Part shown: positions 49,108 to 58,555 of the stretch, in pieces | How the letters are laid out: every line of letters starts with the position of its first letter | Position numbering within the stretch: position 1 is the stretch's first letter | Source of the DNA: CG2-30-36-39 sp964433225 | GTDB lineage: Bacteria > Patescibacteriota > Microgenomatia > UBA1400 > PJMF01 | DNA: 64,000 bases | Direction of reading: 5' to 3' | NCBI GenBank assembly: GCA_964433225.1 | Contig: CAYSQA010000002.1 | Location: 1 to 64,000 of the forward strand | Position numbers and translations under genes: made by a program | Notes under the pieces: generated by a model | Seen by the model: only the letters and a program-made list of their open reading frames with translations | What the model was told of the DNA's origin: nothing | Database searches by the model: none

Positions 49108-49824
49108 ATGAAACGTTTACTCGTTTTACTTCCCCTCGTTCTGTTGCTCTCTGCCTGCAATCCGGCTGCGGCCTGGGAAGCTCTTTGGAGCGACCCGGTT
49201 GCTGTAGTGGAAAATTGCTCCGGTACGACCTACGTTGACGGCCAACCCGTCAACTATAACGTCAAGCCGGGGTTCACGACCCACTATGGGCTGGATACTG
49301 CTACGCAGACCCGTTCTCTGAAGGTTGTGTGCGGTGAAAACGGTGAGCTGGTCGGAGCCCCGACCCTCATTATCTTCTCAACCACGACCGAAGATGCGGT
49401 TTCAACAACAACCGGCTTCACCGATGCGATGCGCGCGGAAAACAACCTTGTCAACCCGGCGCTGTTCGATGCCGATGACAATGCGGCTGGACATCCGGCT
49501 GGTTACCATGATATCGGAGTCAATCCCGGTCAAATTGGTATCGTTTTCGGCTATCATCTGAAGTGGAATGGCTTTGATGCCATGGGTGGCGGATGCGACT
49601 TGGTCGTGTTGCCGCCCGGCTGGTACGAAAACTTCAGCATCGAAGATGGTCGCTATGAGGTGTACAACGTACCCTCTAGCGACTATGAAGGCTGGGTCGA
49701 AGTGCTGGTTTCCCAGCGGGTTAAAGAACAGGCTGAGCACTACGCTTGCCCTACTACGGATTACCACGTTCGCGTGTTCACCGCAGACCCGTTGAAGAAC
49801 TCCGCTTGGACCATCTGGCGGTAA
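49108..49824 (+). CDS. Lipoprotein of unknown function, strikingly GC-rich
   Basis: The 238-residue protein has a lipoprotein signal peptide with lipobox LLSAC. The mature part has a beta-rich look with YVDGQPVNYNVKPG, GYHLKWNGFDAMGGGCDLVVLPPGWYENF and GYEGWVEV-like segments (actual: YEGWVEVLVS), plus a few cysteines that may form disulfides. No family is recognised. Codon use (GCG, CCG, GTC, GAC) and GC content, by eye about half, stand out sharply from the AT-rich surroundings. A strong ribosome site (GGAGG) precedes it, and a hairpin terminator follows. Confidence 0.82.
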   Translation: MKRLLVLLPLVLLLSACNPAAAWEALWSDPVAVVENCSGTTYVDGQPVNYNVKPGFTTHYGLDTATQTRSLKVVCGENGELVGAPTLIIFSTTTEDAVSTTTGFTDAMRAENNLVNPALFDADDNAAGHPAGYHDIGVNPGQIGIVFGYHLKWNGFDAMGGGCDLVVLPPGWYENFSIEDGRYEVYNVPSSDYEGWVEVLVSQRVKEQAEHYACPTTDYHVRVFTADPLKNSAWTIWR

Positions 49825-49837
49825 GATTTCTCTACCT

Positions 49838-49869
49838 GTTTCCTCCCTAGCTAAAACTAGGGGGGAAAC
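49838..49869 (+). terminator. Intrinsic terminator of the GC-rich lipoprotein gene
   Basis: GTTTCCTCCCTAG (49838-49850) pairs with CTAGGGGGGAAAC (49857-49869), a 13 bp stem with one T-G pair, then TCTTAG and a T-rich stretch. Confidence 0.85.
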
Positions 49870-49912
49870 TCTTAGTACATCTTTTTAATAAAGGTGTTTT
49901 AAGAGTTTCCTT

Positions 49913-50821
49913 ATGTTTATTAATAATAAAATTATGAAAAAGCAGACAAGAACTAATCAACTTATTTCAATAGTAATGCCTGTTTATAATGCAGAATTGT
50001 ATTTAGTGGAATCACTTAAAAGCATTATTAATCAGACTTATTCTAATTGGGAGCTAATTGTTGTAGACGATTGTTCTACTGATAAATCTTTTCAAATTTT
50101 AAATAAATTTGCCCAAAAAGATAACAGAATCAAGGTTTTCAAAAATAAAAAAAGACTTGGTGTGGCTGGTACTGCTAATTTTGCCTTGAAAAAAGCCAAC
50201 TCTAAGTTAATAGCTAGAATGGATGCTGATGATATCATGCATCCTCAAAGACTAGAAAAACAAAGATTATTCTTATTAGAGAATAAAGATGTGGGATTGG
50301 TGGGAACTCAATGTGTTTTAATTAATAAAAGTGGTAAAAAAATTGGTTATAAGTATTTTCCTACCAGTAATCAAGATATTTATAGAATGATTTTTCATTC
50401 AATTCCTATTCAGCAACCAACAGCCATGTTTAACTTGAATGTTTTGAACAAGAATATCTTGTTATATGACCAAAATAAAACCACTGCAGAGGAAGTTGAG
50501 GTTTTATTCAGAATTTTAACTTCTGTTAAAACAGCTAATCTGCCAGATGTATTGTTGTCATATCGTTTACATGGAGAAAATACTTCTTTAAAGAATCCTA
50601 AAAAAACTTTTTATTCTACGTTTTTGACTAGATTTAAAGCTATTACTGAATATGGTTATGTTCCTTCTTTTACTGGTTTTGTGTTAAATTTAATGCAATT
50701 GGTTTTCATTAGTGTTTTACCAGGGAAATATATTACTCCTGTTTACTATTTTTTAAGAGTTTTAATTGGGAATGGAAACACTCCTATTAAGAACCTTGGT
50801 TTTTCTTCTATAATGCACTAA
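49913..50821 (+). CDS. Family 2 glycosyltransferase
   Basis: The 302-residue protein has GT2 motifs: ISIVMPVYNAELYLVESLKSI, LIVVDDCSTDKSFQILN, ARMDADDIMHPQRLEKQ (metal-binding DAD) and the acceptor region TTAEEVEVLFRI. An ATG at 49934 is an alternative start. It probably builds a surface polysaccharide with the two large proteins downstream; the next gene's start is 3 bases after its stop. Confidence 0.9.
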   Translation: MFINNKIMKKQTRTNQLISIVMPVYNAELYLVESLKSIINQTYSNWELIVVDDCSTDKSFQILNKFAQKDNRIKVFKNKKRLGVAGTANFALKKANSKLIARMDADDIMHPQRLEKQRLFLLENKDVGLVGTQCVLINKSGKKIGYKYFPTSNQDIYRMIFHSIPIQQPTAMFNLNVLNKNILLYDQNKTTAEEVEVLFRILTSVKTANLPDVLLSYRLHGENTSLKNPKKTFYSTFLTRFKAITEYGYVPSFTGFVLNLMQLVFISVLPGKYITPVYYFLRVLIGNGNTPIKNLGFSSIMH

Positions 50822-50823
50822 GA

Positions 50824-53800
50824 GTGCGAAAAATAAGAAATTTTTTACTTGTGTTTTGGCCAGTTTTTCTGCTAGGTTTTTTTTCTAGTTTGGTTTTATT
50901 TTTAAATTATCAGCCGAGTACTTGGTTATTAGGTTGGGACAATCTAGTTCCAGAATTTAATTTTTCATTAAATCTGAAAAGAGCTTTGTTTTCTGCTTGG
51001 CAAGAATATCAAGGTCTTGGTTTGGCTGGAGGAATGGCTCATGGGGCTTCTCTTTCTAGAGAAATTATTTTGTGGCCATTGTCTTTATTTATTCCTATGA
51101 GTTTTATTAGGTATTTTTGGACTGGATTGATGTTAATAATTGGTCCAATTGGATTATGGTTTTTAACTAATTTTTTATTGAATCAAAAAGATAAACATAG
51201 GAACTTTCAATTAGCCAGTTTTATCGCTGGTATTTTTTATCTCTTTAACTTAGCAACTCTTCAATATTTTTACCCACCATTTGAAACATTTTCTGGCTTT
51301 TTTGGGTTTTTCCCTTGGTTAGTTTTTTCTAGCTTAAAGTTTTTAACTACTAATAATAGAAAATCAGCTTTTAAGTTATTAATAATTTCTTTTTTGTCAA
51401 CTTCTGCTTTTCAAGTTCAAACTATGTTTGCCGTTTATGTATTGGTTATGGTCACATTTTTGCTTAACTTTATTTTTAGTAGTGGATCTTTTAAAAAAAT
51501 ACTTGGCTGGATATTTATTACTTTAATTGCAAATTTATTTTGGTTAATTCCAGTTGGATATTTTACTTTTTTTCATAGTTCAACAAATATAGAGGCTAAA
51601 CAAAACCAATTGGCTACTTCTGAAGTGATTTTAATGAATCAAAATTATGGTGATTGGTCTGATATTTTATCTTTACGTGGCTATTGGTTTGATTATTTAG
51701 ATAAAAATGAAGATGGTAACTTAGTTTATTTATTAACTCCATGGATAAACTATTTAGATGAATCTTTGCTTTGGATAATTAGAGGAATTGTAATTAGTGG
51801 TTTGTTAGGTTCAATTGTTTTTTCAGTAAGTTGTCGTAAAAAGTATTTTTCTTGGTCTCTACTATTATTATGGGTTTTAATCTTTTTACTTTTAACTGCT
51901 GGTAAAGAGCCACTTGGTTTTATTTATCAGTTTTTTGAAAAACATATTCCACTTTTTAGTCAAATTTTTAGAACGACTTTTACTAAGTGGTCAATGGCTT
52001 TTGTTTTAGTTATTTCAATTGGTTTGGCTGTGATTTTTGATTTAATTTATCAAAAAATATTTAACTGGTTGAAGCCAGTTTTAGTTACTTTGGTTGCTTT
52101 TTTAATCGTTGTACCAGTTTTTCCTTTTTTTCAAGGTCAGCTTATCTATCAAAGAATGAAGGTTAATTTGCCTGCAGAATACTTGCAGCTATTTAGTTTT
52201 TTTGATCAACAACCAAAACAGTCAAGAATAGCTTTATTACCAGCAGAGTCTGTTTTTGGGTGGGATTTTTACGCTTGGGGATATAGAGGTAGTGGTTTTT
52301 TATGGTATGGAATAGAACAACCACTTTTATCTAGAGCTTTTGATGTTTTTTCAAAAACAGACGAGAATTTTTATCACCAATTTTCAGCAGCTCTCAGAGC
52401 AAATGATAGTAATCAGATTGGTGGTATTTTGGATTTGTATGATGTTGATTATTTATTTTTGGACAAAAATATTGTTACAAATACTGGTTTTATTGATTAT
52501 GAAAACCTTATAAAAGCCTTATCTTGGGAGTTGGTTTTTACAGAAAATAATCTTTATGTTTGGCAGCGACCAGAATTAAGTAATTCTTTTGTTAGAGTTA
52601 ATTCTTCTCTGGATTTTGTTAGTATTGATAATAGTTTTCAAGCAAGACTGCTTCCAGATTATATTAATCATTCCATTAAGCCATTAAATCAAGAACCGTT
52701 TTTAGAGTTACCTTTTATTGATTTAACCAAACAGGAGATTGATAGTGTTGATTTTCATCAAAATGTTGTGTCATTTTCTAGAAAAATCAGTCAAACTGGT
52801 AAATTTAAACTTTATTTTCCTGCTTGGAAAGAAAAAGATCGAGTGGTAGTTTTTGCTAAACTAAAACTAAATGATGGGGTGATAACGATTAAATTTGCCC
52901 CGACTGCTAGACTTAGAGTCGCTGGTCAAGAGTTTTTGTTACCTAGTTTAGGTAGTTACAAAATAGATTATGCTTTAGGTAAAAACATCGAGAAAGTTGT
53001 TTTAGATATTAATGATCAAAACTTAGTTTTAATTGAGGGTAAGGAAATTGATGTACCATTTTTTGACCTGGTTGTTGGTGAACCAATTAATTTATTAGTC
53101 AACGAGGTTATTGGTGGTAGTGAAGAAAGAGGCCTGTTTTTAAAAAGTGGTGGAGGTCTCAACTTAGAAATTGATTCTAATGTTTGGCGAGACTGGTTAT
53201 CTGAATCAACTTTTGATTTTCAATTAACTGAAAGTAATCAAACCATAACAGTAGATATTCCATCTTTTTCTTTAGACTTAATTGATTATTTAAAGTTTTC
53301 TGAAAATGAAACAAACTGTGATGTTTTTGATCGGGGGAATGTTAAGAAAAAAATTAATGATGATTCAATTAGTTATCAAACTAGTGAATTTGGTACTTTT
53401 TGTGAAAGTTTAAAACTAACTGATATTGATACTAATTATGATTTTTTAGTAAGAGTTGAGGGAGAAAGTTTTAACGGTCGTTCTCCCAAGTTTTTAGTTA
53501 CTAGTGCTACTGATAATTTCACCTATTTAGAGAATTTATTATCTGACAAAAAATTTAAAGCTAATTATTTATTTTTGGCACAACCTTTTGAAAAAGAAAA
53601 TTATTTTATTAATTTTGAATTCAAATCTTTTGGAGAAGTTTTAACAGAAGCAAAGTTAAACCAACTTGAGTTGTTTTATTTATCTTTACCAATAAAATCA
53701 TTGAGTAGTTTATATTTAAAACCAACAAACTATCAACAGTTTGAAAATGAGACGGTTATTGATCAAGTGAGTAAATTTGGAACATCTTTTTACAAAGTTA

Positions 53801-54087
53801 ATATTAACGTTGAAACAACTAATGGTTTTATTTATTTATCTCAGAGTTTCGACAAGTTCTGGGTTGCTTTATCTTTTAATAATGGATTAAAAATTTATCC
53901 ACATTATGTTTATAAAAACTGGGCCAATGGTTGGTTGGTTGATCATGGCCAACATCAAATTTACTTGATTTATTTACCTCAACTATTGGTTTTATTAAGT
54001 TTGTTTGTTTTAGTTGTTAGTTTAATTATTTTATTTCCTAAAAAGAAAAAAGCTAATCAAGAATTATTAGATTTTGTTGAAGAATAA
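50824..54087 (+). CDS. Very large multi-helix membrane protein, GT-C/YfhO-like
   Basis: The 1087-residue protein (GTG start at 50824) has about 12 membrane helices in its first 450 residues, an early loop WLLGWDNLVPEFNF with an acidic pair, a large outer beta-rich domain (about 460-1060) and a final membrane helix with a lysine-rich tail. The layout resembles alpha-arabinofuranosyltransferase or YfhO-like GT-C proteins that modify surface glycans. No single family can be named. The gene follows the GT2 directly. Confidence 0.8.
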   Translation: MRKIRNFLLVFWPVFLLGFFSSLVLFLNYQPSTWLLGWDNLVPEFNFSLNLKRALFSAWQEYQGLGLAGGMAHGASLSREIILWPLSLFIPMSFIRYFWTGLMLIIGPIGLWFLTNFLLNQKDKHRNFQLASFIAGIFYLFNLATLQYFYPPFETFSGFFGFFPWLVFSSLKFLTTNNRKSAFKLLIISFLSTSAFQVQTMFAVYVLVMVTFLLNFIFSSGSFKKILGWIFITLIANLFWLIPVGYFTFFHSSTNIEAKQNQLATSEVILMNQNYGDWSDILSLRGYWFDYLDKNEDGNLVYLLTPWINYLDESLLWIIRGIVISGLLGSIVFSVSCRKKYFSWSLLLLWVLIFLLLTAGKEPLGFIYQFFEKHIPLFSQIFRTTFTKWSMAFVLVISIGLAVIFDLIYQKIFNWLKPVLVTLVAFLIVVPVFPFFQGQLIYQRMKVNLPAEYLQLFSFFDQQPKQSRIALLPAESVFGWDFYAWGYRGSGFLWYGIEQPLLSRAFDVFSKTDENFYHQFSAALRANDSNQIGGILDLYDVDYLFLDKNIVTNTGFIDYENLIKALSWELVFTENNLYVWQRPELSNSFVRVNSSLDFVSIDNSFQARLLPDYINHSIKPLNQEPFLELPFIDLTKQEIDSVDFHQNVVSFSRKISQTGKFKLYFPAWKEKDRVVVFAKLKLNDGVITIKFAPTARLRVAGQEFLLPSLGSYKIDYALGKNIEKVVLDINDQNLVLIEGKEIDVPFFDLVVGEPINLLVNEVIGGSEERGLFLKSGGGLNLEIDSNVWRDWLSESTFDFQLTESNQTITVDIPSFSLDLIDYLKFSENETNCDVFDRGNVKKKINDDSISYQTSEFGTFCESLKLTDIDTNYDFLVRVEGESFNGRSPKFLVTSATDNFTYLENLLSDKKFKANYLFLAQPFEKENYFINFEFKSFGEVLTEAKLNQLELFYLSLPIKSLSSLYLKPTNYQQFENETVIDQVSKFGTSFYKVNINVETTNGFIYLSQSFDKFWVALSFNNGLKIYPHYVYKNWANGWLVDHGQHQIYLIYLPQLLVLLSLFVLVVSLIILFPKKKKANQELLDFVEE

Positions 54088-54121
54088 ATAATGTCAGCTT
54101 GTTAGTGTTTACTAACACTTA

Positions 54122-55813
54122 ATGAAGTGGTTAGTAAAGATATTTTTTTATTGTTGGTTGGTTCTTTTTGCTCCAGCAAAAAATATTTTTGCTAATGATA
54201 AATGGCTTGAAGTAAATCCTGATCCAGCTGTAATTTGGCAGGAAAATGATGAGTTGATTACTGGTTTGATGGAGCAACCTATTGGCAATAGTTTTTTGCT
54301 AACTAATAATGATTTTTTTCCAACTACAGATAATTTTGTTTGGCAGTTTACCTTTACCCCTCAACAGGGCAATGATCATAATTTTGTGTGGGGTTTTATC
54401 GATGAAAACAACTATTATCAACTTCATTTTGCGACTGGTTCGATTTGGGTTAATCGCTTTATAGCTGGTCAGGAAATGTTGGCCAAGGGAATTAATTTCG
54501 CTTGGCAACAACAACAGGCTTACCAATTGAAAATTGCTAGAGAAAATGGTTTATTAAGTATTTTTTTGGATGGTTATGAAATTTTTCATTTTGCCGATTG
54601 GACTTATGATCCTTTGACTAGTGTTGGGAGTTGGGGTTTTAAATTAGCAGCAGGCAGTGTTTATCCAGTTGAAACAACAATCAAAGAGTTGAAGTTTTTG
54701 GATCACAACTTTTTTGTTTTGCCGGTGACTCAAATTTTTCAGACTGATCCTTTGTGGTCAGCTAGTATTTATGATCAGGCTGAGAGTTGGTCTAGTCAGC
54801 CGACGATCGGTCGTTGGGGTTGTGCTTTAACTTCAGCAGTGATGATTCTCAATTTTCATGGTTTTAATTACTTACCTAATGGTCAGGTTTTGGATCCTGA
54901 ATCACTAAATCAGTGGTTAAAAATTCAGGCCGATGGTTACATCGCTGATGGTTTAGTGAATTGGTGGGCAATAACAAGGTTAACTAAGCAATTGGCTGCC
55001 CAAGATTTGGTTTTGCCCAAGCTAGAGTTTTCAGTCGTTACAGAACATTGGCCAACAACAGCTGAGCTATTAATTCGATCTAGAGTACCGGTAGTTGCTC
55101 AAGTTCCTGGTCATTTTGTGGTGTTTTATGGTTTTGATCAGGACAATCATGATTTTTTAGTTAATGATCCATTGGTTGGTCAGCGAAAAACTGTAGATTA
55201 TCAGCAGATTAACTCACTTAGAGTTTTTCAACCTAGTTTTACTGATTTGAGTTATTTAGTAGTAGTGCATCACCCTCTAACAGAGGTAAGTATTCTTACT
55301 AACAATGGAGAGAAGATAGAAACAAGGCAACTTGTTGAACAGCTCACCACAGATCAGCCAGCAGTTTATTTTACGCTGGTGCCTAAACCAACAGAGCAAG
55401 ATTACCTAATTGAATTTAGTAACTTAACTCCTGATTTTTCACCAACAATTTATGCTTATGATGAGACGGGCGAGGTGAGTTTATTAAATGTGAAAAAAAA
55501 TACTTTTGCTCAACAAAAAATTAAGCTAAGTTTTAAAAAAAATCAGCCAGCCATTTTTCAATTTTTATTTAGTTGGCATGAGTTTTTAAAGTTGGTTGAT
55601 GATTTTTGGAGGCAGCAGCTAATTTCAGAAAAAATGAAGACTAGAGTTGAAGAACGAGTTCAGTTAATTGATCAAGCAGTAACTCACCAGGACAAACTTC
55701 GACAAGAGCTTTATTTGAAAAATTTACTGGTTTTTTATCAAAATTTTTTTGACCACTCCGTAATAGCTCAATTACAAACTATGTTTTTTGAGCTAACATC
55801 TCTTGGAGAGTAA
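54122..55813 (+). CDS. Secreted C39-like peptidase with an N-terminal beta-sandwich domain
   Basis: The 563-residue protein has a signal peptide (about 1-25) and a concanavalin-like domain (about 60-195) with FVWQFTFTPQQG, FVWGFIDENNYYQLHFATG and LDGYEIFHFADW. A papain-like C39 domain follows: WGCALTSAVMILNFHG (Cys 234), VPGHFVVFYGF with a catalytic His, and LVNDPLVGQ with Asp. A helical C-terminal region then follows. It probably cleaves or links proteins at the cell surface. It overlaps the convergent epimerase gene by 35 bp. Confidence 0.82.
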   Translation: MKWLVKIFFYCWLVLFAPAKNIFANDKWLEVNPDPAVIWQENDELITGLMEQPIGNSFLLTNNDFFPTTDNFVWQFTFTPQQGNDHNFVWGFIDENNYYQLHFATGSIWVNRFIAGQEMLAKGINFAWQQQQAYQLKIARENGLLSIFLDGYEIFHFADWTYDPLTSVGSWGFKLAAGSVYPVETTIKELKFLDHNFFVLPVTQIFQTDPLWSASIYDQAESWSSQPTIGRWGCALTSAVMILNFHGFNYLPNGQVLDPESLNQWLKIQADGYIADGLVNWWAITRLTKQLAAQDLVLPKLEFSVVTEHWPTTAELLIRSRVPVVAQVPGHFVVFYGFDQDNHDFLVNDPLVGQRKTVDYQQINSLRVFQPSFTDLSYLVVVHHPLTEVSILTNNGEKIETRQLVEQLTTDQPAVYFTLVPKPTEQDYLIEFSNLTPDFSPTIYAYDETGEVSLLNVKKNTFAQQKIKLSFKKNQPAIFQFLFSWHEFLKLVDDFWRQQLISEKMKTRVEERVQLIDQAVTHQDKLRQELYLKNLLVFYQNFFDHSVIAQLQTMFFELTSLGE

Positions 55814-56393
55814 CGCTGTCTCGGTCTCTCTGAGAAATAATCATTTGTTCTTTAGTAATTGGCCATTGAATGTTTAATTCTGGATCAAAAATCGATAGGG
55901 CTTTATCACCACTGGGATCTCGATCTTCATAAAAAGCATCGACCACATAGTGGTAAAGGAGCGGGCCTTCTATAGCGCAAACTGAGTTAGCCACTCCTTT
56001 GGGAATATAGAGAGCAGTACCCTTGTCAGAGTTTTCATCATTATCGAATAGAAAATACTCAACTTTTTTAAAAGTTGGTGAGTTGGGTCTAATATCTGCT
56101 AGGGCAGAAAACCCTTTACCAGTAAAAGTGGTCACTAATTTATTCCAGCCTTCAGCGTGCAATCCTCGGACAACATTAGTTTTGGAAGAAGCCAAGTTAA
56201 TTTGTTTGAGCTCCATTTTTTTACCAAGTACTTTTTCTAGGTTTTTCAGGCCAGTAATATCAGCAAAGAAACCTCGATCATCTTGGAATTTTTTGTACTC
56301 AAGATAAAGCAGACCATCAATAGTAGTGTGATAAATACCGGGAGCAATTTCTCGATCAGCACTAGGCTTATAAACAGCAGGCATGTTAGACAT
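55779..56393 (-). CDS. RmlC-like dTDP-4-dehydrorhamnose 3,5-epimerase
   Basis: The 204-residue cupin has KFQDDRGFFADI, NVVRGLHAEGWNKLVTTFTGKGFSALADIRPNSPTF, IPKGVANSVCAIEG and LYHYVVDAFY. These are the RmlC landmarks (RGLH, DxR, PKGxxN). It epimerises a 4-keto sugar nucleotide, probably for rhamnose in surface glycan. The other rml genes are not in this window, so the exact substrate is inferred. Confidence 0.87.
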   Translation of the reverse strand: MSNMPAVYKPSADREIAPGIYHTTIDGLLYLEYKKFQDDRGFFADITGLKNLEKVLGKKMELKQINLASSKTNVVRGLHAEGWNKLVTTFTGKGFSALADIRPNSPTFKKVEYFLFDNDENSDKGTALYIPKGVANSVCAIEGPLLYHYVVDAFYEDRDPSGDKALSIFDPELNIQWPITKEQMIISQRDRDSVTLQEMLAQKT

Positions 56394-56493
56394 GTAATTC
56401 CCTTCTATTGGTTGTAAGATTGTCTACACTTTTTTTGTCACAAGACGTGGTAAAATCCTTGTCGTCATAGTTTAACATACTTGGGGAAAGTAT

Positions 56494-57705
56494 ATGTTTG
56501 AAAAACCACCATTTTTATCACCAGCAGTCTTAAAAAAATATGCCGATGTTTTGGTTAATTTTGCCCTAAATTCTGGTCAAGGAGTTAAGGCCGGTGAAGT
56601 AGTGAGGTTAGTAGTGCCTGATGTGGCCAAAGCTTTAGCTTTGGAATTACAGAATGCAGTTTTAAAAGCAGGTGCTCACCCAATGATGCGGTTTTTACCA
56701 ACTGGTTTTGACCGTGATTTTTATACTCTGGCTAATGAAGAACAATTAACTTTTTTTCCTAGAAAATTCAGCAAAGTTCAAGTTGATTTGATTGATCATA
56801 CTTTGGGTATTTTGGCCGATCCTGAACCAGCAGAACTGGCTGAGGTTGATCCCAAGAAAATTATTTTAGCGCGTGATTCCAAAAAAGCTCTGAGAGACTG
56901 GATGGATGCCAAAGAACAAGCTGGTAAATACACTTGGACAATTGGCTTGTGGGGTGTTGAGGCCAAAGCCAAAGAAGTCGGTCTAACTTTGAAAGAATAT
57001 TGGGAGCAAATTATCAAAGCTTGTTATTTGGACAAAGAGAATCCAGTTGCAGAATGGAAAAAAATTGCCCAATTTCAGGAAAGAGTGAAGACTGTTTTAA
57101 ATGACATGCAGATAGAGTATGTGACTGTTAAAGGTCAAGATCTAGATCTTCGAGTGAGGATCGGTGAGAAACGTCGTTGGCGTGGTGGTGAGGGTAGAAA
57201 TATTCCTAGTTTTGAGATCTTTACTTCTCCAGATTGGCGTGGGACTGAAGGTTGGGTTAAGTTTAATCAGCCTCTTTATCGTTATGGGCAGATTATCAAG
57301 GGAATTGAAATGAAGTTTGAACGAGGTCATGTGGTGGCAGCTTCTGCTAAACAAGGTGACAGGTTTTTGCAAGAGATGTTAAAAAGTAATAATGCTGATA
57401 AGTTGGGTGAGTTCTCTTTGACCGATAAAAGAACTTCTAGAATTACCCATGTGATGGCCGAGACTTTATTTGATGAAAATATTGGTGGTCCTTTTGGTAA
57501 CACTCATGTAGCCATAGGTCGTGCTTACCGTGATTGCTATTTGGATGATCCCAGTAAGCTGACCGATGTGGAGTGGCAAGAATTAGGTTATAACGATTCA
57601 GCTGAACATACCGATATGGTTTCTACCACTGATAGGGTGGTGACTGCTTTCATGAAAGATGGATCCTCCAAAATAATTTACCGTGATGGGATGTTTACGG
57701 TGTAA
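56494..57705 (+). CDS. M29-family metallo-aminopeptidase
   Basis: The 403-residue protein matches the thermophilic aminopeptidase M29 group: VVRLVVPDVAKALALELQNAVLKAGAHP, the metal-binding RNIPSFEIFTSPDWRGTEGWV, GIEMKFERGHVV, HVMAETLFDENIGGPFGNTHVAIGRAYRDC and DSAEHTDMV. It removes N-terminal residues from peptides using two metal ions. It is followed after 9 bp by the methionine aminopeptidase gene, so the two form a peptide-processing pair. Confidence 0.93.
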   Translation: MFEKPPFLSPAVLKKYADVLVNFALNSGQGVKAGEVVRLVVPDVAKALALELQNAVLKAGAHPMMRFLPTGFDRDFYTLANEEQLTFFPRKFSKVQVDLIDHTLGILADPEPAELAEVDPKKIILARDSKKALRDWMDAKEQAGKYTWTIGLWGVEAKAKEVGLTLKEYWEQIIKACYLDKENPVAEWKKIAQFQERVKTVLNDMQIEYVTVKGQDLDLRVRIGEKRRWRGGEGRNIPSFEIFTSPDWRGTEGWVKFNQPLYRYGQIIKGIEMKFERGHVVAASAKQGDRFLQEMLKSNNADKLGEFSLTDKRTSRITHVMAETLFDENIGGPFGNTHVAIGRAYRDCYLDDPSKLTDVEWQELGYNDSAEHTDMVSTTDRVVTAFMKDGSSKIIYRDGMFTV

Positions 57706-57714
57706 AATAGGGTT

Positions 57715-58494
57715 ATGATTTTAACTTCATCACAAGAGATTGAAAAATACCAAGCTATCGCTAAATTATCGACAGATATTTTGTGGCAACTTCATCAATT
57801 TACTAAAGCAGGAGTGACACCTGTAGAGATAGATGCCTTGGCAGAAAAATTGGCCATGGAGACTGGAGCAAAACCTAACTTTAAAGGAGTCGGTGGTCCC
57901 CGCAATCCTTACCAGTATTCGACTTGTATCTCAGTCAATGATACTGTGGTGCATGGTATTCCTCAGGATAAACCTTTGCAAACAGGTGATTTAGTCAAAG
58001 TTGATTTTGGGATTGAAAAGGATGGTTACAATACTGATCATTGTTTTACGGTAGTGATTGGCGACTATTTATCTCCAGCAGATGAGCTCTTGATGAAGAC
58101 TGGTCGTAAGGCAGTGCTAAAAGCTGCACAAGCTGCTAAAGCCGGAGTGAGGATTGGAGATCTTGGTTATCTTATGGAAACAACAGTGGTGGAACAAGGT
58201 TTTACAGTAGCAGAACAATATGTTGGACATGGGATTGGTCAAACCTTACATGATGAACCGCAACTTCCGGCCTGGGGTGACCCAGGAACTGGAGCTAAGC
58301 TTCGTGAAGGGATGGTGGTTTGTGTCGAGGCCCAAGTGATTGCTGGAAACAATGATTTGTATGTTGATGCAGATGGTTGGTCAGTCAAAACTCGTGATGG
58401 TTCAAGAGCGGTGATGTTTGAATATATGGTGCTAGTCGGCAAAGATAGTGCCAAAATTTTAACCCCGACTATGGATTGGCCATTGGTCAAGTAA
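57715..58494 (+). CDS. map: Methionine aminopeptidase, type I
   Basis: The 259-residue protein has metal ligands in VKVDFGIEKDGYNTDHCF (D), VGHGIGQTLHDEPQLP (H) and VVCVEAQV plus the later E. It also has NDTVVHGIPQ (His) and ISVNDT. It removes the initiator Met from new proteins. The type I length without the zinc finger extension fits. It ends 60 bp before the sigma factor start. Confidence 0.96.
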   Translation: MILTSSQEIEKYQAIAKLSTDILWQLHQFTKAGVTPVEIDALAEKLAMETGAKPNFKGVGGPRNPYQYSTCISVNDTVVHGIPQDKPLQTGDLVKVDFGIEKDGYNTDHCFTVVIGDYLSPADELLMKTGRKAVLKAAQAAKAGVRIGDLGYLMETTVVEQGFTVAEQYVGHGIGQTLHDEPQLPAWGDPGTGAKLREGMVVCVEAQVIAGNNDLYVDADGWSVKTRDGSRAVMFEYMVLVGKDSAKILTPTMDWPLVK

Positions 58495-58555
58495 TTTTTG
58501 TCAAGTTTTTCCTACTCTGGCTTCTTTGACTTTTGTGTGTATAATTATACATCTT

